This document shows, piece by piece, positions 17,988-25,374 of a stretch of DNA of 64,000 bases. Source of the stretch: JAXMCI01 sp046349435 (lineage in GTDB: Bacteria > Pseudomonadota > Alphaproteobacteria > Dongiales > Dongiaceae). Made by a program: the position numbers and the translations under genes. Under the pieces are notes generated by a model. The model made no database searches. It was given only the letters and a program-made list of their open reading frames with translations, and was not told the DNA's origin. Where the stretch lies: positions 18,146 through 82,145 of the forward strand of contig JAXMCI010000036.1 in assembly GCA_046349435.1 (NCBI GenBank), written 5' to 3'. The number at the start of each line of letters is the position of its first letter. The first letter of the stretch is position 1.

Positions 17988-19058
17988 CTAGAGCTCGGTC
18001 TTGAAGGGCACCTTGAGGGCGCCCGACATGATGTCGGCGCGCGCCTTCTGGATGTCCGGCCAGACCGACTTGGCCTTCTCGACGAGGTCCTTCGGGCCCT
18101 GCTCCAGCCAGACCGGCGAGAGCACGAAGTCGATCACCCCGGTGCCCAGCCCGGTATGGACGTGGCCGCCCTTGAAGTCGGGGCCGAGGGCGGACGAGAC
18201 CTGCTGGTAGAGCGAGGCGCCGAAATCGAGCGCGACCAGCGCCGCCACCGTCTTCGGGCCGATCTTGTACTGCTCGGGCGAGATGGCGCTGACCATGCGG
18301 CCCTCGCCCTCGTTGGCGGCCTGGATGATGCCGGTGTCGGTCGCCGCCGAGTCGGTCTGGATGTAGTCGACGCCGGCCTGGTACATCTGGCTGGCGATCT
18401 CGTGCCCCTTGGCCGGGTCCTGGAAGGAGCCGGCGAAGGCGCCGGTCACCGAGATGTTGGGGCCGACCGAGGCGGCGGCGACCTTCATCGCGTTGAGGTC
18501 GGCGTTGAGCGGCGGGATGCTGACGCCGCCGATATAGCCGATCTTGCCGGTCTTCGAGACCTTGGCGGCGAACAGGCCGGAGAGGTAGCAGCCGAGATAG
18601 TAGTCGTAGGAGACGGTGACGACGTTGGGGATCGCCGGCTCGAAGGGGTCGCCGAAGATCTGCACCCACTTGGTGTTGGGGTAGCTGGGCGCCAGCGCCT
18701 TGAACGGCTCGGCGACCTCGTTGAAGGTCGAGGCGATGACCGCCGCGCCGGCGTCGCCCAGGCTGCGGAAGATCGACTCGTAGGTCGCCGGGTCCTGCGC
18801 GTAGATGGTGCGGACCTGGAAGCCCTTCTCGCCCGACAGCTTCTTCAGCGCGGCGATCATGCTGTCGACCGGCCCGTTGTCGCCGGCCGCCTGGGTGTGG
18901 ACCAGCGCGACCAGCCCGCCGGCCGCCGCGGCCCGGCGCGGCAGGATCAGCGGCGCGGCGCCGGCCAGCGCGGCGGCGCCGAGCGTGCCCTGCAGAAAGC
19001 TGCGGCGGGCGATGCCACCCCGCCGCGACAGCAGATCGGACCTCAGTTTGGACGTCAT
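17988..19058 (-). CDS. BMP-family nucleoside ABC transporter substrate-binding protein, Tat signal
   Basis: A 356-residue binding protein of the Bmp/PnrA/Med family, whose characterised members bind purine or pyrimidine nucleosides. The Tat-type signal has ARRSFLQG near residues 18-25, then a hydrophobic stretch and an AAAA cleavage region near residue 42. The start is set at 19058 because GAGAGGG lies 8 bases upstream; an upstream ATG at 19094 would add a non-signal leader. It is the first of four importer genes. With the fused phosphorylase downstream, nucleoside uptake is the most economical reading. Confidence 0.92.
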   Translation of the reverse strand: MTSKLRSDLLSRRGGIARRSFLQGTLGAAALAGAAPLILPRRAAAAGGLVALVHTQAAGDNGPVDSMIAALKKLSGEKGFQVRTIYAQDPATYESIFRSLGDAGAAVIASTFNEVAEPFKALAPSYPNTKWVQIFGDPFEPAIPNVVTVSYDYYLGCYLSGLFAAKVSKTGKIGYIGGVSIPPLNADLNAMKVAAASVGPNISVTGAFAGSFQDPAKGHEIASQMYQAGVDYIQTDSAATDTGIIQAANEGEGRMVSAISPEQYKIGPKTVAALVALDFGASLYQQVSSALGPDFKGGHVHTGLGTGVIDFVLSPVWLEQGPKDLVEKAKSVWPDIQKARADIMSGALKVPFKTEL

Positions 19059-19133
19059 GGTGTTTCCCTCTCGATCGTTCGCTTCGTCCGTCACGCCGGC
19101 CGCCGCCTCCCGCGGCCCGGGATGGTGCCGCTC

Positions 19134-19472
19134 CTAGCCCGGGCTCCCCTGGCCGAGCGGCGGGCAGAAGCCGGTCGGGCGCAGGATCTTGCTCTCCTGC
19201 GATTCGATGGCGTTCATCGCCCAGATCTCGCCGATGTAGCGCTGCCAGGCCGGGTCGGCCGACATCGCCGCGCGGCGCTTCTCGCGGTCGTCGAGGCTAT
19301 CATAGCCCCACAGCAGCACCGCCTCGTGCAGATTGCCGATCTCGGTGGTGAAGAAGCCCAGCGCCGTGCCGAGATGGCGTTTCTGGATGGGCAGCCCGTC
19401 GGCCTCGTACTTGCGCAGCCAGGCGGCCATGGTCCCCGGGCGGAAGCGGTAGGTTCGGTGCTCGACCAGCAA
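19134..19472 (-). CDS. NIPSNAP-like small protein (TTG start)
   Basis: About 112 residues with the NIPSNAP/dimeric alpha-beta-barrel pattern (VEHRTYRFRPGTMAAWLRKY at the start; HEAVLLWGYDSLDDREKRR in the middle; aromatic WQRYIGEI). There is no ATG near the conserved beginning. A TTG at 19472 is preceded by GAGAGGAG at a suitable distance, so a TTG start is proposed. It lies between the GMC oxidoreductase (stop 19487) and the importer genes. Proteins of this kind often accompany catabolic enzymes, but the function is not established. Confidence 0.75.
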   Translation of the reverse strand: MLVEHRTYRFRPGTMAAWLRKYEADGLPIQKRHLGTALGFFTTEIGNLHEAVLLWGYDSLDDREKRRAAMSADPAWQRYIGEIWAMNAIESQESKILRPTGFCPPLGQGSPG

Positions 19473-19486
19473 GGCGGGATCTCCTC

Positions 19487-21115
19487 TCAGGCTGCGGCGC
19501 GCAGCACCATGTCGGCGCATTTCTCGCCGATCATGATGGCGGGCGCGTTGGTGTTGCCGCTCGAGATGATCGGCATGATCGAGGCGTCGGCGACGCGCAG
19601 CGCCCGGATGCCGCGCACCCGGAGCTCGGCATCGACCACCGCCATGGCGTCGTTGCCCATCTTGCAGCTGCCGACGGGGTGCAGGGTGGTGCCGCCGGCG
19701 CGCTTCAGCCACTGCCGCAGCTCGGCTTCGCTCCGCACGTCCGGCCCGGGCGCCAGCTCGCGGCCGCGCAGGCCGGCGAAGGCCGGCTGGGCCATCACCT
19801 CGCGCATCATCGCGACGCCGGCGATCGCCGTGCGCTTGTCGAACTCGGCCTGCAGGTAGTTGGCGTAGATCAGCGGCGGCGCCGCCGGATCGGCCGAGCG
19901 CAGCGCGATGCGGCCGCGGCTCTCCGGGTTGACCGGCCCGACCCGGATGGTGAGGCCGTGATTGTCCTCGACCCGCTGCCGGCGCAGCACGCTCGGCCAG
20001 TGCAGGTTGGCGGTGCGCTCCAGCGCCGGCATGAAGTGCGCCTGGATGTCGGGCGCCTCCAGCCCGGGGCGCGAGCGCAGGAAGGCGCCGGCCTCGTAGG
20101 GGAAGGTGGTGGCGACGCCCTCGCCGAGCAGCGCGCCCTGCAGGATGGCGCGGGCCAGCCGGTCGACCCGCAGGTCGCGGTAGAGGGTGATCGGCTTCGT
20201 CACCTCGTAGACCAGGCAGACATCGACATGGTCCTGCAGGTTCTTGCCGACGCCGGGCAGGTGGCAGGCGGTGGCGATGCCATGCGCGGCGAGCTCGTCG
20301 GCGTCGCCGATGCCCGACAGCATCAGCACCTGCGGCGAGTTCACCGCCCCGGCGCAGAGCACGACCTCGCGCCGCGCCTCGACGCGGCGGGGCTCGCCGG
20401 CGACCGAGAGCTCGACGCCGACCGCCCGGTCGCCGTCGAGCAGGATGCGGCGGGTCAGGGCATGCGTCAGCACGGTCAGGTTGGGGCGATCGAGCACCGG
20501 CCGCAGGAAGGCCTTGGAGGTGCTGCAGCGCCGGCCGTTGCGGATGGTGAAGTCGTAGCGCCCGAAGCCCTCCTGCCCGGCGCCGTTGAAGTCGTCGTTC
20601 ACGGCATGGCCGGCCTGGCGCCCGGCCTCGATGAAGGCGTCGAACAGCGGATTGCGGCTGCGCGCCCGGGTCACCGTCAGCGGTCCGTCGCCGCCATGGA
20701 ACGCGTCGCGGCGCTGCACATGTCGCTCCGACCGGCGGAAGAAGGGCAGCACCTCGGCATAGGACCAGCCGGGCAGGCCCATCTGCGCCCAGCGGTCGTA
20801 GTCCCAGCGATTGCCGCGGACATAGATCATGCCGTTGATCGTCGAGCAGCCGCCCAGCGCCTTGCCGCGCGGCCAGTAGATGCGGCGGTCGTCGAGCTCG
20901 GGCTCGGGCTCGGTCTCGTAATGCCAGTTGTAGATCCGCGAATGCATCAGCTTGCCCATCAGCATGGGCAGCTGCACCAGCGGGTGGCGGTCGCGGCCGC
21001 CGGCCTCGACCAGCAGCACGCGGTGGCGCGGGTCGGCCGACAGCCGGTTGGCGACGACGCAGCCGGCCGATCCCGCGCCGATCACCACGAAGTCGAAGCT
21101 GTCCGCGCCGGCCAT
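19487..21115 (-). CDS. GMC-family FAD-dependent oxidoreductase (choline/alcohol-dehydrogenase-like)
   Basis: A 542-residue flavoprotein. The N-terminal dinucleotide motif is VVIGAGSAGCVVANRL. The GMC signature 1 region reads WPRGKALGGCSTINGMIYVRG and signature 2 includes GAVNSPQVLMLSGIG. The active-site His lies in TTLHPVGSCKMG and the conserved Asn in SGNTNAPAIMIGEK. It likely oxidises a primary alcohol or a sugar hydroxyl; a nucleoside-derived sugar alcohol is possible given its neighbours. It starts 2 bases after the glycosylase stop. Confidence 0.92.
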   Translation of the reverse strand: MAGADSFDFVVIGAGSAGCVVANRLSADPRHRVLLVEAGGRDRHPLVQLPMLMGKLMHSRIYNWHYETEPEPELDDRRIYWPRGKALGGCSTINGMIYVRGNRWDYDRWAQMGLPGWSYAEVLPFFRRSERHVQRRDAFHGGDGPLTVTRARSRNPLFDAFIEAGRQAGHAVNDDFNGAGQEGFGRYDFTIRNGRRCSTSKAFLRPVLDRPNLTVLTHALTRRILLDGDRAVGVELSVAGEPRRVEARREVVLCAGAVNSPQVLMLSGIGDADELAAHGIATACHLPGVGKNLQDHVDVCLVYEVTKPITLYRDLRVDRLARAILQGALLGEGVATTFPYEAGAFLRSRPGLEAPDIQAHFMPALERTANLHWPSVLRRQRVEDNHGLTIRVGPVNPESRGRIALRSADPAAPPLIYANYLQAEFDKRTAIAGVAMMREVMAQPAFAGLRGRELAPGPDVRSEAELRQWLKRAGGTTLHPVGSCKMGNDAMAVVDAELRVRGIRALRVADASIMPIISSGNTNAPAIMIGEKCADMVLRAAA

Positions 21116-21117
21116 GG

Positions 21118-21966
21118 TCACCACGCCACCGGCCGGGAGCCGAGCCGCTCGAGGTGCCGGTCGGCGAGCAGGAAGGGGTTCTCCATGGCGAGCAGCGCGT
21201 CGCCCGCGGCGGGGTGCGGCCGCAGCACCGACGCGACCGGGCCGGCGGTGCCCTCGGCGATGCCGGCCTCGGCCAGCGCCGCCACGGCCTGGCCGCCGAA
21301 GGCGAGGATGGCGAGCGGCCCGCCGCTGCCGGCGAGATGCGCCAGCACCCGGCGGACCAGCGGCCGCCACAGCGGCAGGTGGCCGCGCAGCTGGTGCGGG
21401 TCGCCGGCGACGGCGAAGCGGCTGAGCGTCAGCGCGCTGTTGAGCAGCAGCACGCCCTGGCCGACCCAGCGATCGGCGATGGCGGCCGCGGGCTCGAGCG
21501 CGACGGCGCCGGCCTCGATCGCGCGGCGCAGCCGCAGCCAGTCCGCCGTCGAGCGCGCCCAGCCGGCATCGCCGGTGCGCGCCGCCACGATCTGCTGCAT
21601 GAAGGTGCGCACGCTGACCGAGAACATCTTCTCGAGCTCGCGCCACTCGGCGACGTTGCCCGCCTCGAAGGCGCGGCCGGTGGCGAAGGCCGGGCAGGGA
21701 TAGGGGTCCTGGCCGAGCACGACGACGCGCACATCCTCGGGCGCGATGCCGTCGAAGGCGCGCAGCATGTGCGCGCCGGCCGGCGCGCCGGGGAAGACGC
21801 GGCCCTTGCGGGCGGGGAAGATCGGCTCCCAGGGCTCGATCGACAGGGCCGGATCGATGTCGGCGAAGCCGAGCTCGCCGCCGGCGACCGCGCGCCAGGC
21901 GGGATCGAGATCCTCCTGCCATCCGGCAAGGACCTCCCGCATGACGGGTGCGAGGGCGAGGGTCAT
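21118..21966 (-). CDS. Uracil-DNA glycosylase superfamily protein (family 1-like)
   Basis: A 282-residue protein with the family 1 UDG motif A VVVLGQDPYP (catalytic water-activating Asp present; the usual PYH is PYP), an aromatic base-stacking Phe in GRAFE, the uracil-recognising Asn in LLLNSALTLS and a His in RPHPAAGD where the family has HPSPLS. It is 40-60 residues longer than housekeeping Ung, with an N-terminal extension and a large insert before the Asn motif. It is the promoter-proximal gene of the nucleoside-uptake operon, directly under the RutR-like operator. DNA repair is the family role; a link to uracil metabolism is inference. Confidence 0.82.
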   Translation of the reverse strand: MTLALAPVMREVLAGWQEDLDPAWRAVAGGELGFADIDPALSIEPWEPIFPARKGRVFPGAPAGAHMLRAFDGIAPEDVRVVVLGQDPYPCPAFATGRAFEAGNVAEWRELEKMFSVSVRTFMQQIVAARTGDAGWARSTADWLRLRRAIEAGAVALEPAAAIADRWVGQGVLLLNSALTLSRFAVAGDPHQLRGHLPLWRPLVRRVLAHLAGSGGPLAILAFGGQAVAALAEAGIAEGTAGPVASVLRPHPAAGDALLAMENPFLLADRHLERLGSRPVAW

Positions 21967-21989
21967 CGAGCGGCATCCCTGTTTCCCGC

Positions 21990-22019
21990 ATCCTATGCAG
22001 AACTTGACCGGAGGGTCAA
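21990..22019 (-). promoter_or_regulatory. Putative sigma-70 promoter of the 21966-10927 operon
   Basis: On the minus strand, TTGACC (22019-22014) and TAGGAT (21995-21990) are separated by 18 bases, 24 bases upstream of the glycosylase ATG. The -35 element is one half of the palindromic operator, so bound repressor would block RNA polymerase. Confidence 0.55.
22004..22019. promoter_or_regulatory. RutR-box-like palindromic operator
   Basis: The sequence TTGACCGGAGGGTCAA is a perfect six-base inverted repeat with a four-base centre. The published E. coli RutR consensus is TTGACCANNTGGTCAA, and 12 of its 14 specified positions match. It lies between the RutR-like gene at 22099 and the divergent nine-gene operon, and each arm could serve as a -35 element for one direction. 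Confidence 0.75.
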
Positions 22020-22036
22020 CTTCTCCCAGGATCGAT

Positions 22037-22059
22037 CCTGACGCTTCCGTCAGGTTTTT
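22037..22059 (+). terminator. Hairpin plus T-run upstream of the RutR-like gene (attenuator-like or second operator)
   Basis: The stem CCTGACG/CGTCAGG with loop CTTC (22037-22054) is followed by five T residues, the classical intrinsic-terminator form in the direction of the regulator gene. It lies about 40 bases before that gene's start. The motif CAGGTTTTTCGGG is then directly repeated (22051-22063 and 22065-22077). It could be a leader attenuator, a terminator for upstream noise, or a second TetR-family operator. Confidence 0.5.
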
Positions 22060-22098
22060 CGGGCAGGTTTTTCGGGCGCGGGGAAGGGAACGATCGCG

Positions 22099-22746
22099 AT
22101 GGCGGGGAGAGCGGCCCCGGCGGCGGCAGGAGGGACCGACCGGCGCATCCGCGCGCGCAACAAGCAGCGCATCCTGGAGGCGGCGCTCGGGATCTTCGCC
22201 GAGCGCGGCTTCGACGGCGCCAGCATCGCCGGGATCGCGCAGCGCGCCGGCCTGCCCAAGGCCAACGTCTACTACTACTTCGCCGGCAAGGAGGCGATCT
22301 ACGCGGCGCTGATCGACGGCCTGATCGCCGAGTGGGACCGGGCGCTGGACGAGCTCCGGCCGGAGCGCGAGCCGGCGGACGCGCTCGCCGCCTACATCCG
22401 CGCCAAGCTCGACTTCTCCCGCCGCCACGCCGCCCAGTCGCGCCTGTTCGCCAACGAGGTGGTGCATGGCGGCCGCTTCCTCAGCCGCGCCAGCCGCGCC
22501 CACATGCAGGCGATCACGGTCGAGAAGGCGGCGGTGCTCGAGGGCTGGGCGCGGGCCGGCAAGATGGACCCGGTCGACCCCAGCCACCTCTTCATCCTGC
22601 TGTGGGGCGCCACCCAGTTCTATGCCGATTTCGAGGTCATGGCGCGGACCGCGCTCGATGCCCGCCGTCTCGGCGGCGCCGAGTTCGAGGCGGCGGCCGC
22701 GGCGATCGTCCGGGTGGTGCTGAAGGGCTGCGGCATCGCCGCCTGA
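22099..22746 (+). CDS. TetR-family regulator, RutR-like
   Basis: A 215-residue repressor. The N-terminal helix-turn-helix (about 20-70) reads ILEAALGIFAERGFDGASI, then IAQRAGLPKANVYYYFAGKE. The C-terminal domain shows the RutR pattern: YIRAKLDFSRRHAAQSRLFA, then VLEGWARAGKMDPVDPSHL and ILLWGATQFYADFEV. E. coli RutR has the same run (KLEVSRDYPQASRLF, GWVKSGKLAPIDPQHL, TQHYADFAV) and senses uracil and thymine. The gene is divergent from the nucleoside-uptake operon, with a RutR-box-like site between them. GGGAAGGGA precedes the start. Uracil or thymine as ligand is inferred from the family. Confidence 0.88.
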   Translation: MAGRAAPAAAGGTDRRIRARNKQRILEAALGIFAERGFDGASIAGIAQRAGLPKANVYYYFAGKEAIYAALIDGLIAEWDRALDELRPEREPADALAAYIRAKLDFSRRHAAQSRLFANEVVHGGRFLSRASRAHMQAITVEKAAVLEGWARAGKMDPVDPSHLFILLWGATQFYADFEVMARTALDARRLGGAEFEAAAAAIVRVVLKGCGIAA

Positions 22747-22813
22747 CCGCCCCTTGCGGATGACAGCGCGGCCGCGCGCCCGATAGACTGCGTCGCCGAG
22801 GGAGGCGGCGACG

Positions 22814-24337
22814 ATGAACCTGGCGGTCCTGCTGCAGAACAGCGCGGTGAGCTTCGCCGACCGGCCGGCGCTGACCGTCGGCACCGGGGTGGCGGCGAGC
22901 TACGCCGCCTTGAACGACCGCGCCGCGCGGATCGCCGGCGGGCTCCGGCGGCTCGGCCTTGCCGCGGGCGACCGGGTCGCCGTCGCGATGAGCAACCACC
23001 CCGCCTTCTACGAGGCGTTGTTCGGCATCTGGCGGGCCGGGCTGGTGGCGGTGCCGCTGAACGCCAAGCTGCATCCGGCCGAGCTCGCCTACATCGTCGA
23101 GAATTCGGGCGCGCGGGCGGCCTTCGCCGACGAGGCGCTGGCCCAGGCCCTGTCGCCGCTCGCCGGTCCCGGCGGGCTGCGCGAGATCGTCGTCACCGGC
23201 AGTCGCGCCGCGGCGGCGCTGGCCGCGGCCGAGCCGCTGCCGATCGTGCCGCTGCCGGGCGACGCGCCGGGCTGGCTGTTCTACACCAGCGGCACCACCG
23301 GGCGGCCGAAGGGCGCGACGCTGACGCACCGCAACCTGCTCGTGATGGTGCTGTCCTACTTCGCCGACCTCGATGCGATCGCGCCGCAGGACTGCATCCT
23401 GCACGCCGCGCCGATGTCGCACGGCTCCGGCCTCTACGGGCTCTGCCACGTCGCCAAGGCGGCCAACAACGTCATCCCGGAGAGCCACGGCTTCGACGCG
23501 GCCGAGATCTTCGACCTGCTGCCGCGCCATCCCGGGCTCACCATGTTCGCCGCGCCGACCATGGTGGTGCGGCTGATCAACAGCCCGGCCGCCGGCGGCG
23601 ACACGCGCAACCTCAAGCTGATCTGCTACGGCGGCGGCCCGATGTACGTCGCCCATGCCGAGCAGGCGCTCGAGCTGCTCGGGCCGAAGCTGGTGCAGAT
23701 CTACGGCCAGGGCGAGAGCCCGATGACCATCACCTACCTGTCCAGGGCCGCCCATGCCGACCGCGCCCATCCGCGCTACCGCGAGCGGCTGGGATCGGTC
23801 GGCATCGCCCGCACCGGCGTCGAGTTCCGCGTCGTCGACCCGGAGGAGCGCGACCTGCCGCCCGGCGAGAGCGGCGAGGTGGTGGTGCGCGGCGACGTGG
23901 TGATGCCGGGCTACTGGCAGAATCCGGCGGCGACGGCCGAGACGATGCGCGGCGGCTGGCTGCACACCGGCGACATCGGCAGCGTCGACGCGGAGGGCTA
24001 CCTGACCCTGAAGGACCGCTCCAAGGACCTGATCATCAGCGGCGGCTCGAACATCTATCCGCGCGAGGTCGAGGAGGTGCTGATGCAGCACGAATCCGTG
24101 CTCGAGGCGGCGGTGGTCGGGCGGCCCGATCCCGAGTGGGGCGAGGAGGTGGTGGCCTTCGTCGTGGCGCGGGCCGGCCAGACGGTCGACGACGCGGCGC
24201 TCGACCGCTACTGCCTCGAGCGCATCGCCCGCTTCAAGCGGCCGCGCCGCTACCTGTTCGTCGAGACCCTGCCGAAGAACAACTACGGCAAGGTCCTGAA
24301 GCGCACGCTGCGCGAGCAGCTGGCCGGGAAGAGCTGA
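22814..24337 (+). CDS. Acyl-CoA synthetase (AMP-forming, ANL superfamily)
   Basis: A 507-residue AMP-dependent ligase. It has the P-loop-like A3 motif YTSGTTGRPKGATLTHR, A5 region QIYGQGESP (usually YGxTE, here with Gly-Glu-Ser), A7 WLHTGDIG, A8 hinge DRSKDLIISGGSNIYP, and the A10 catalytic Lys in PKNNYGKVLKR. It should activate a carboxylic acid to its CoA thioester in the cytoplasm. It is 67 bases downstream of the RutR-like gene in the same direction, with GAGGGAGG before the ATG, and may be co-transcribed with it. The substrate is unknown. Confidence 0.93.
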   Translation: MNLAVLLQNSAVSFADRPALTVGTGVAASYAALNDRAARIAGGLRRLGLAAGDRVAVAMSNHPAFYEALFGIWRAGLVAVPLNAKLHPAELAYIVENSGARAAFADEALAQALSPLAGPGGLREIVVTGSRAAAALAAAEPLPIVPLPGDAPGWLFYTSGTTGRPKGATLTHRNLLVMVLSYFADLDAIAPQDCILHAAPMSHGSGLYGLCHVAKAANNVIPESHGFDAAEIFDLLPRHPGLTMFAAPTMVVRLINSPAAGGDTRNLKLICYGGGPMYVAHAEQALELLGPKLVQIYGQGESPMTITYLSRAAHADRAHPRYRERLGSVGIARTGVEFRVVDPEERDLPPGESGEVVVRGDVVMPGYWQNPAATAETMRGGWLHTGDIGSVDAEGYLTLKDRSKDLIISGGSNIYPREVEEVLMQHESVLEAAVVGRPDPEWGEEVVAFVVARAGQTVDDAALDRYCLERIARFKRPRRYLFVETLPKNNYGKVLKRTLREQLAGKS

Positions 24338-24657
24338 CGGCGGCGCCGCGCCGGCGGAGCCGAGAAGTTTGATTCACGCGGAGGCGCGGAGGCGCGGAGA
24401 AGAGGTGCGCCGGCCCGGCCGGTGCCGGCCTCGCCTTCGACGAGCTCAGGATGAGGCTCCCCGAGACCGCGCCTGCCCCAGGAACGTCATGCTGCGGAAC
24501 CTCGTCCTGAACCTGTCGATGGGCGAGGTCGGCATGGCCGCGCCGCTGCGGTCCTCCGCGTCCTCCGCGCCTCCGCGTGCCAATCTTCTGCTCTCCGGCG
24601 CGCACTGCGATCGCCTGGGAGCCTCGTGGCTCGACGCGAGGTCGTCGGGAACGCGCC
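24338..24657. repeat. Intergenic gap containing a nested inverted-repeat element
   Basis: The 320-base gap holds two nested inverted pairs. The outer pair consists of CGCGGAGG-type arrays: ACGCGGAGGCGCGGAGG from 24376, and its complement, ending near 24579. The inner pair is CCTCGCCTTCGACGAGCTCA (from 24429) and its diverged complement at 24496-24528. Both sequence types recur as dispersed intergenic repeats in proteobacteria. The element separates convergent genes and could act as a bidirectional terminator. No gene is supported. Confidence 0.7.
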
Positions 24658-25371
24658 TCAGCCGCGCATGCCGGCGAATTCCTGGACCACGTCGGGGTCG
24701 CCGAGCTGGGCGGGGGTGAGCTCGCCGGTGATGCGGCCGCGCTGGATCACCAGCACGCGCTGCGACAGCGCGGCGATGAAGTCGAGGTTCTGCTCGACCA
24801 GCACCACGGTGAGGCGGCGGTTGCGGCCGAGCGCCTGCAGCCGCTCGACGATCTCGTCGATGATCGAGGGCTGGATGCCCTCGGTCGGCTCGTCGAGCAG
24901 CACCAGCTTCGGGTTGCCGCAGAGGCAGCGGGCCAGCGCCAGGATCTGCTGCTCGCCGCCGCTCAGCACGCCGCCGGGCCGCTGCAGCAGCGGCTTGAGG
25001 CGGGGAAACTCCGACACCACCTCGTCGATCCGCCGCGCCTCCTCGGCGCCGCCGGCGACGTGGCGCACCGCGCCCAGCCGCAGGTTCTCCAGCGCGGTCA
25101 GCTTGGGGAAGATGTCGCGGCCCTGGGCGACGTAGCCGATGCCGGCCAGGCTGCGGCGATGGGCCGGCATGCGGGTGACGTCGGCGCCGCCGAGCTCGAT
25201 CCGCCCGGCGGTCGCCGGCAGCAGGCCGGCCAGCGTCTTCAGCAGGGTCGTCTTGCCCATGCCGTTATGGCCGAGGATGCCGACGAACTCGCCCTCGGCG
25301 ACCGCCAGCTCGATGCCGTGCAGGATCGGGATGCGGCCATAGGCGGCGCGCAGCGCGGAGACCTTCAGCAT
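24658..25371 (-). CDS. Branched-chain/urea-type ABC transporter ATP-binding protein (LivF/UrtE-like)
   Basis: A 237-residue ATPase with Walker A GHNGMGKTT, signature LSGGEQQILALARCL, Walker B LVLLDEPTEGIQ and a His switch replaced by the VLVEQNLDF segment, as is usual for LivF/UrtE. Its start is 3 bases after the LivG-like stop. It is the last gene of the leftward operon that begins at 30719. Confidence 0.93.
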   Translation of the reverse strand: MLKVSALRAAYGRIPILHGIELAVAEGEFVGILGHNGMGKTTLLKTLAGLLPATAGRIELGGADVTRMPAHRRSLAGIGYVAQGRDIFPKLTALENLRLGAVRHVAGGAEEARRIDEVVSEFPRLKPLLQRPGGVLSGGEQQILALARCLCGNPKLVLLDEPTEGIQPSIIDEIVERLQALGRNRRLTVVLVEQNLDFIAALSQRVLVIQRGRITGELTPAQLGDPDVVQEFAGMRG

Positions 25372-25374
25372 CGC

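Noticed and set aside
22814..24337. The acyl-CoA synthetase as part of the GntR cluster
   Set aside because: No GntR-type site was seen before it. It follows the RutR-like gene and is separated from the cluster by the repeat element at 24338-24657.
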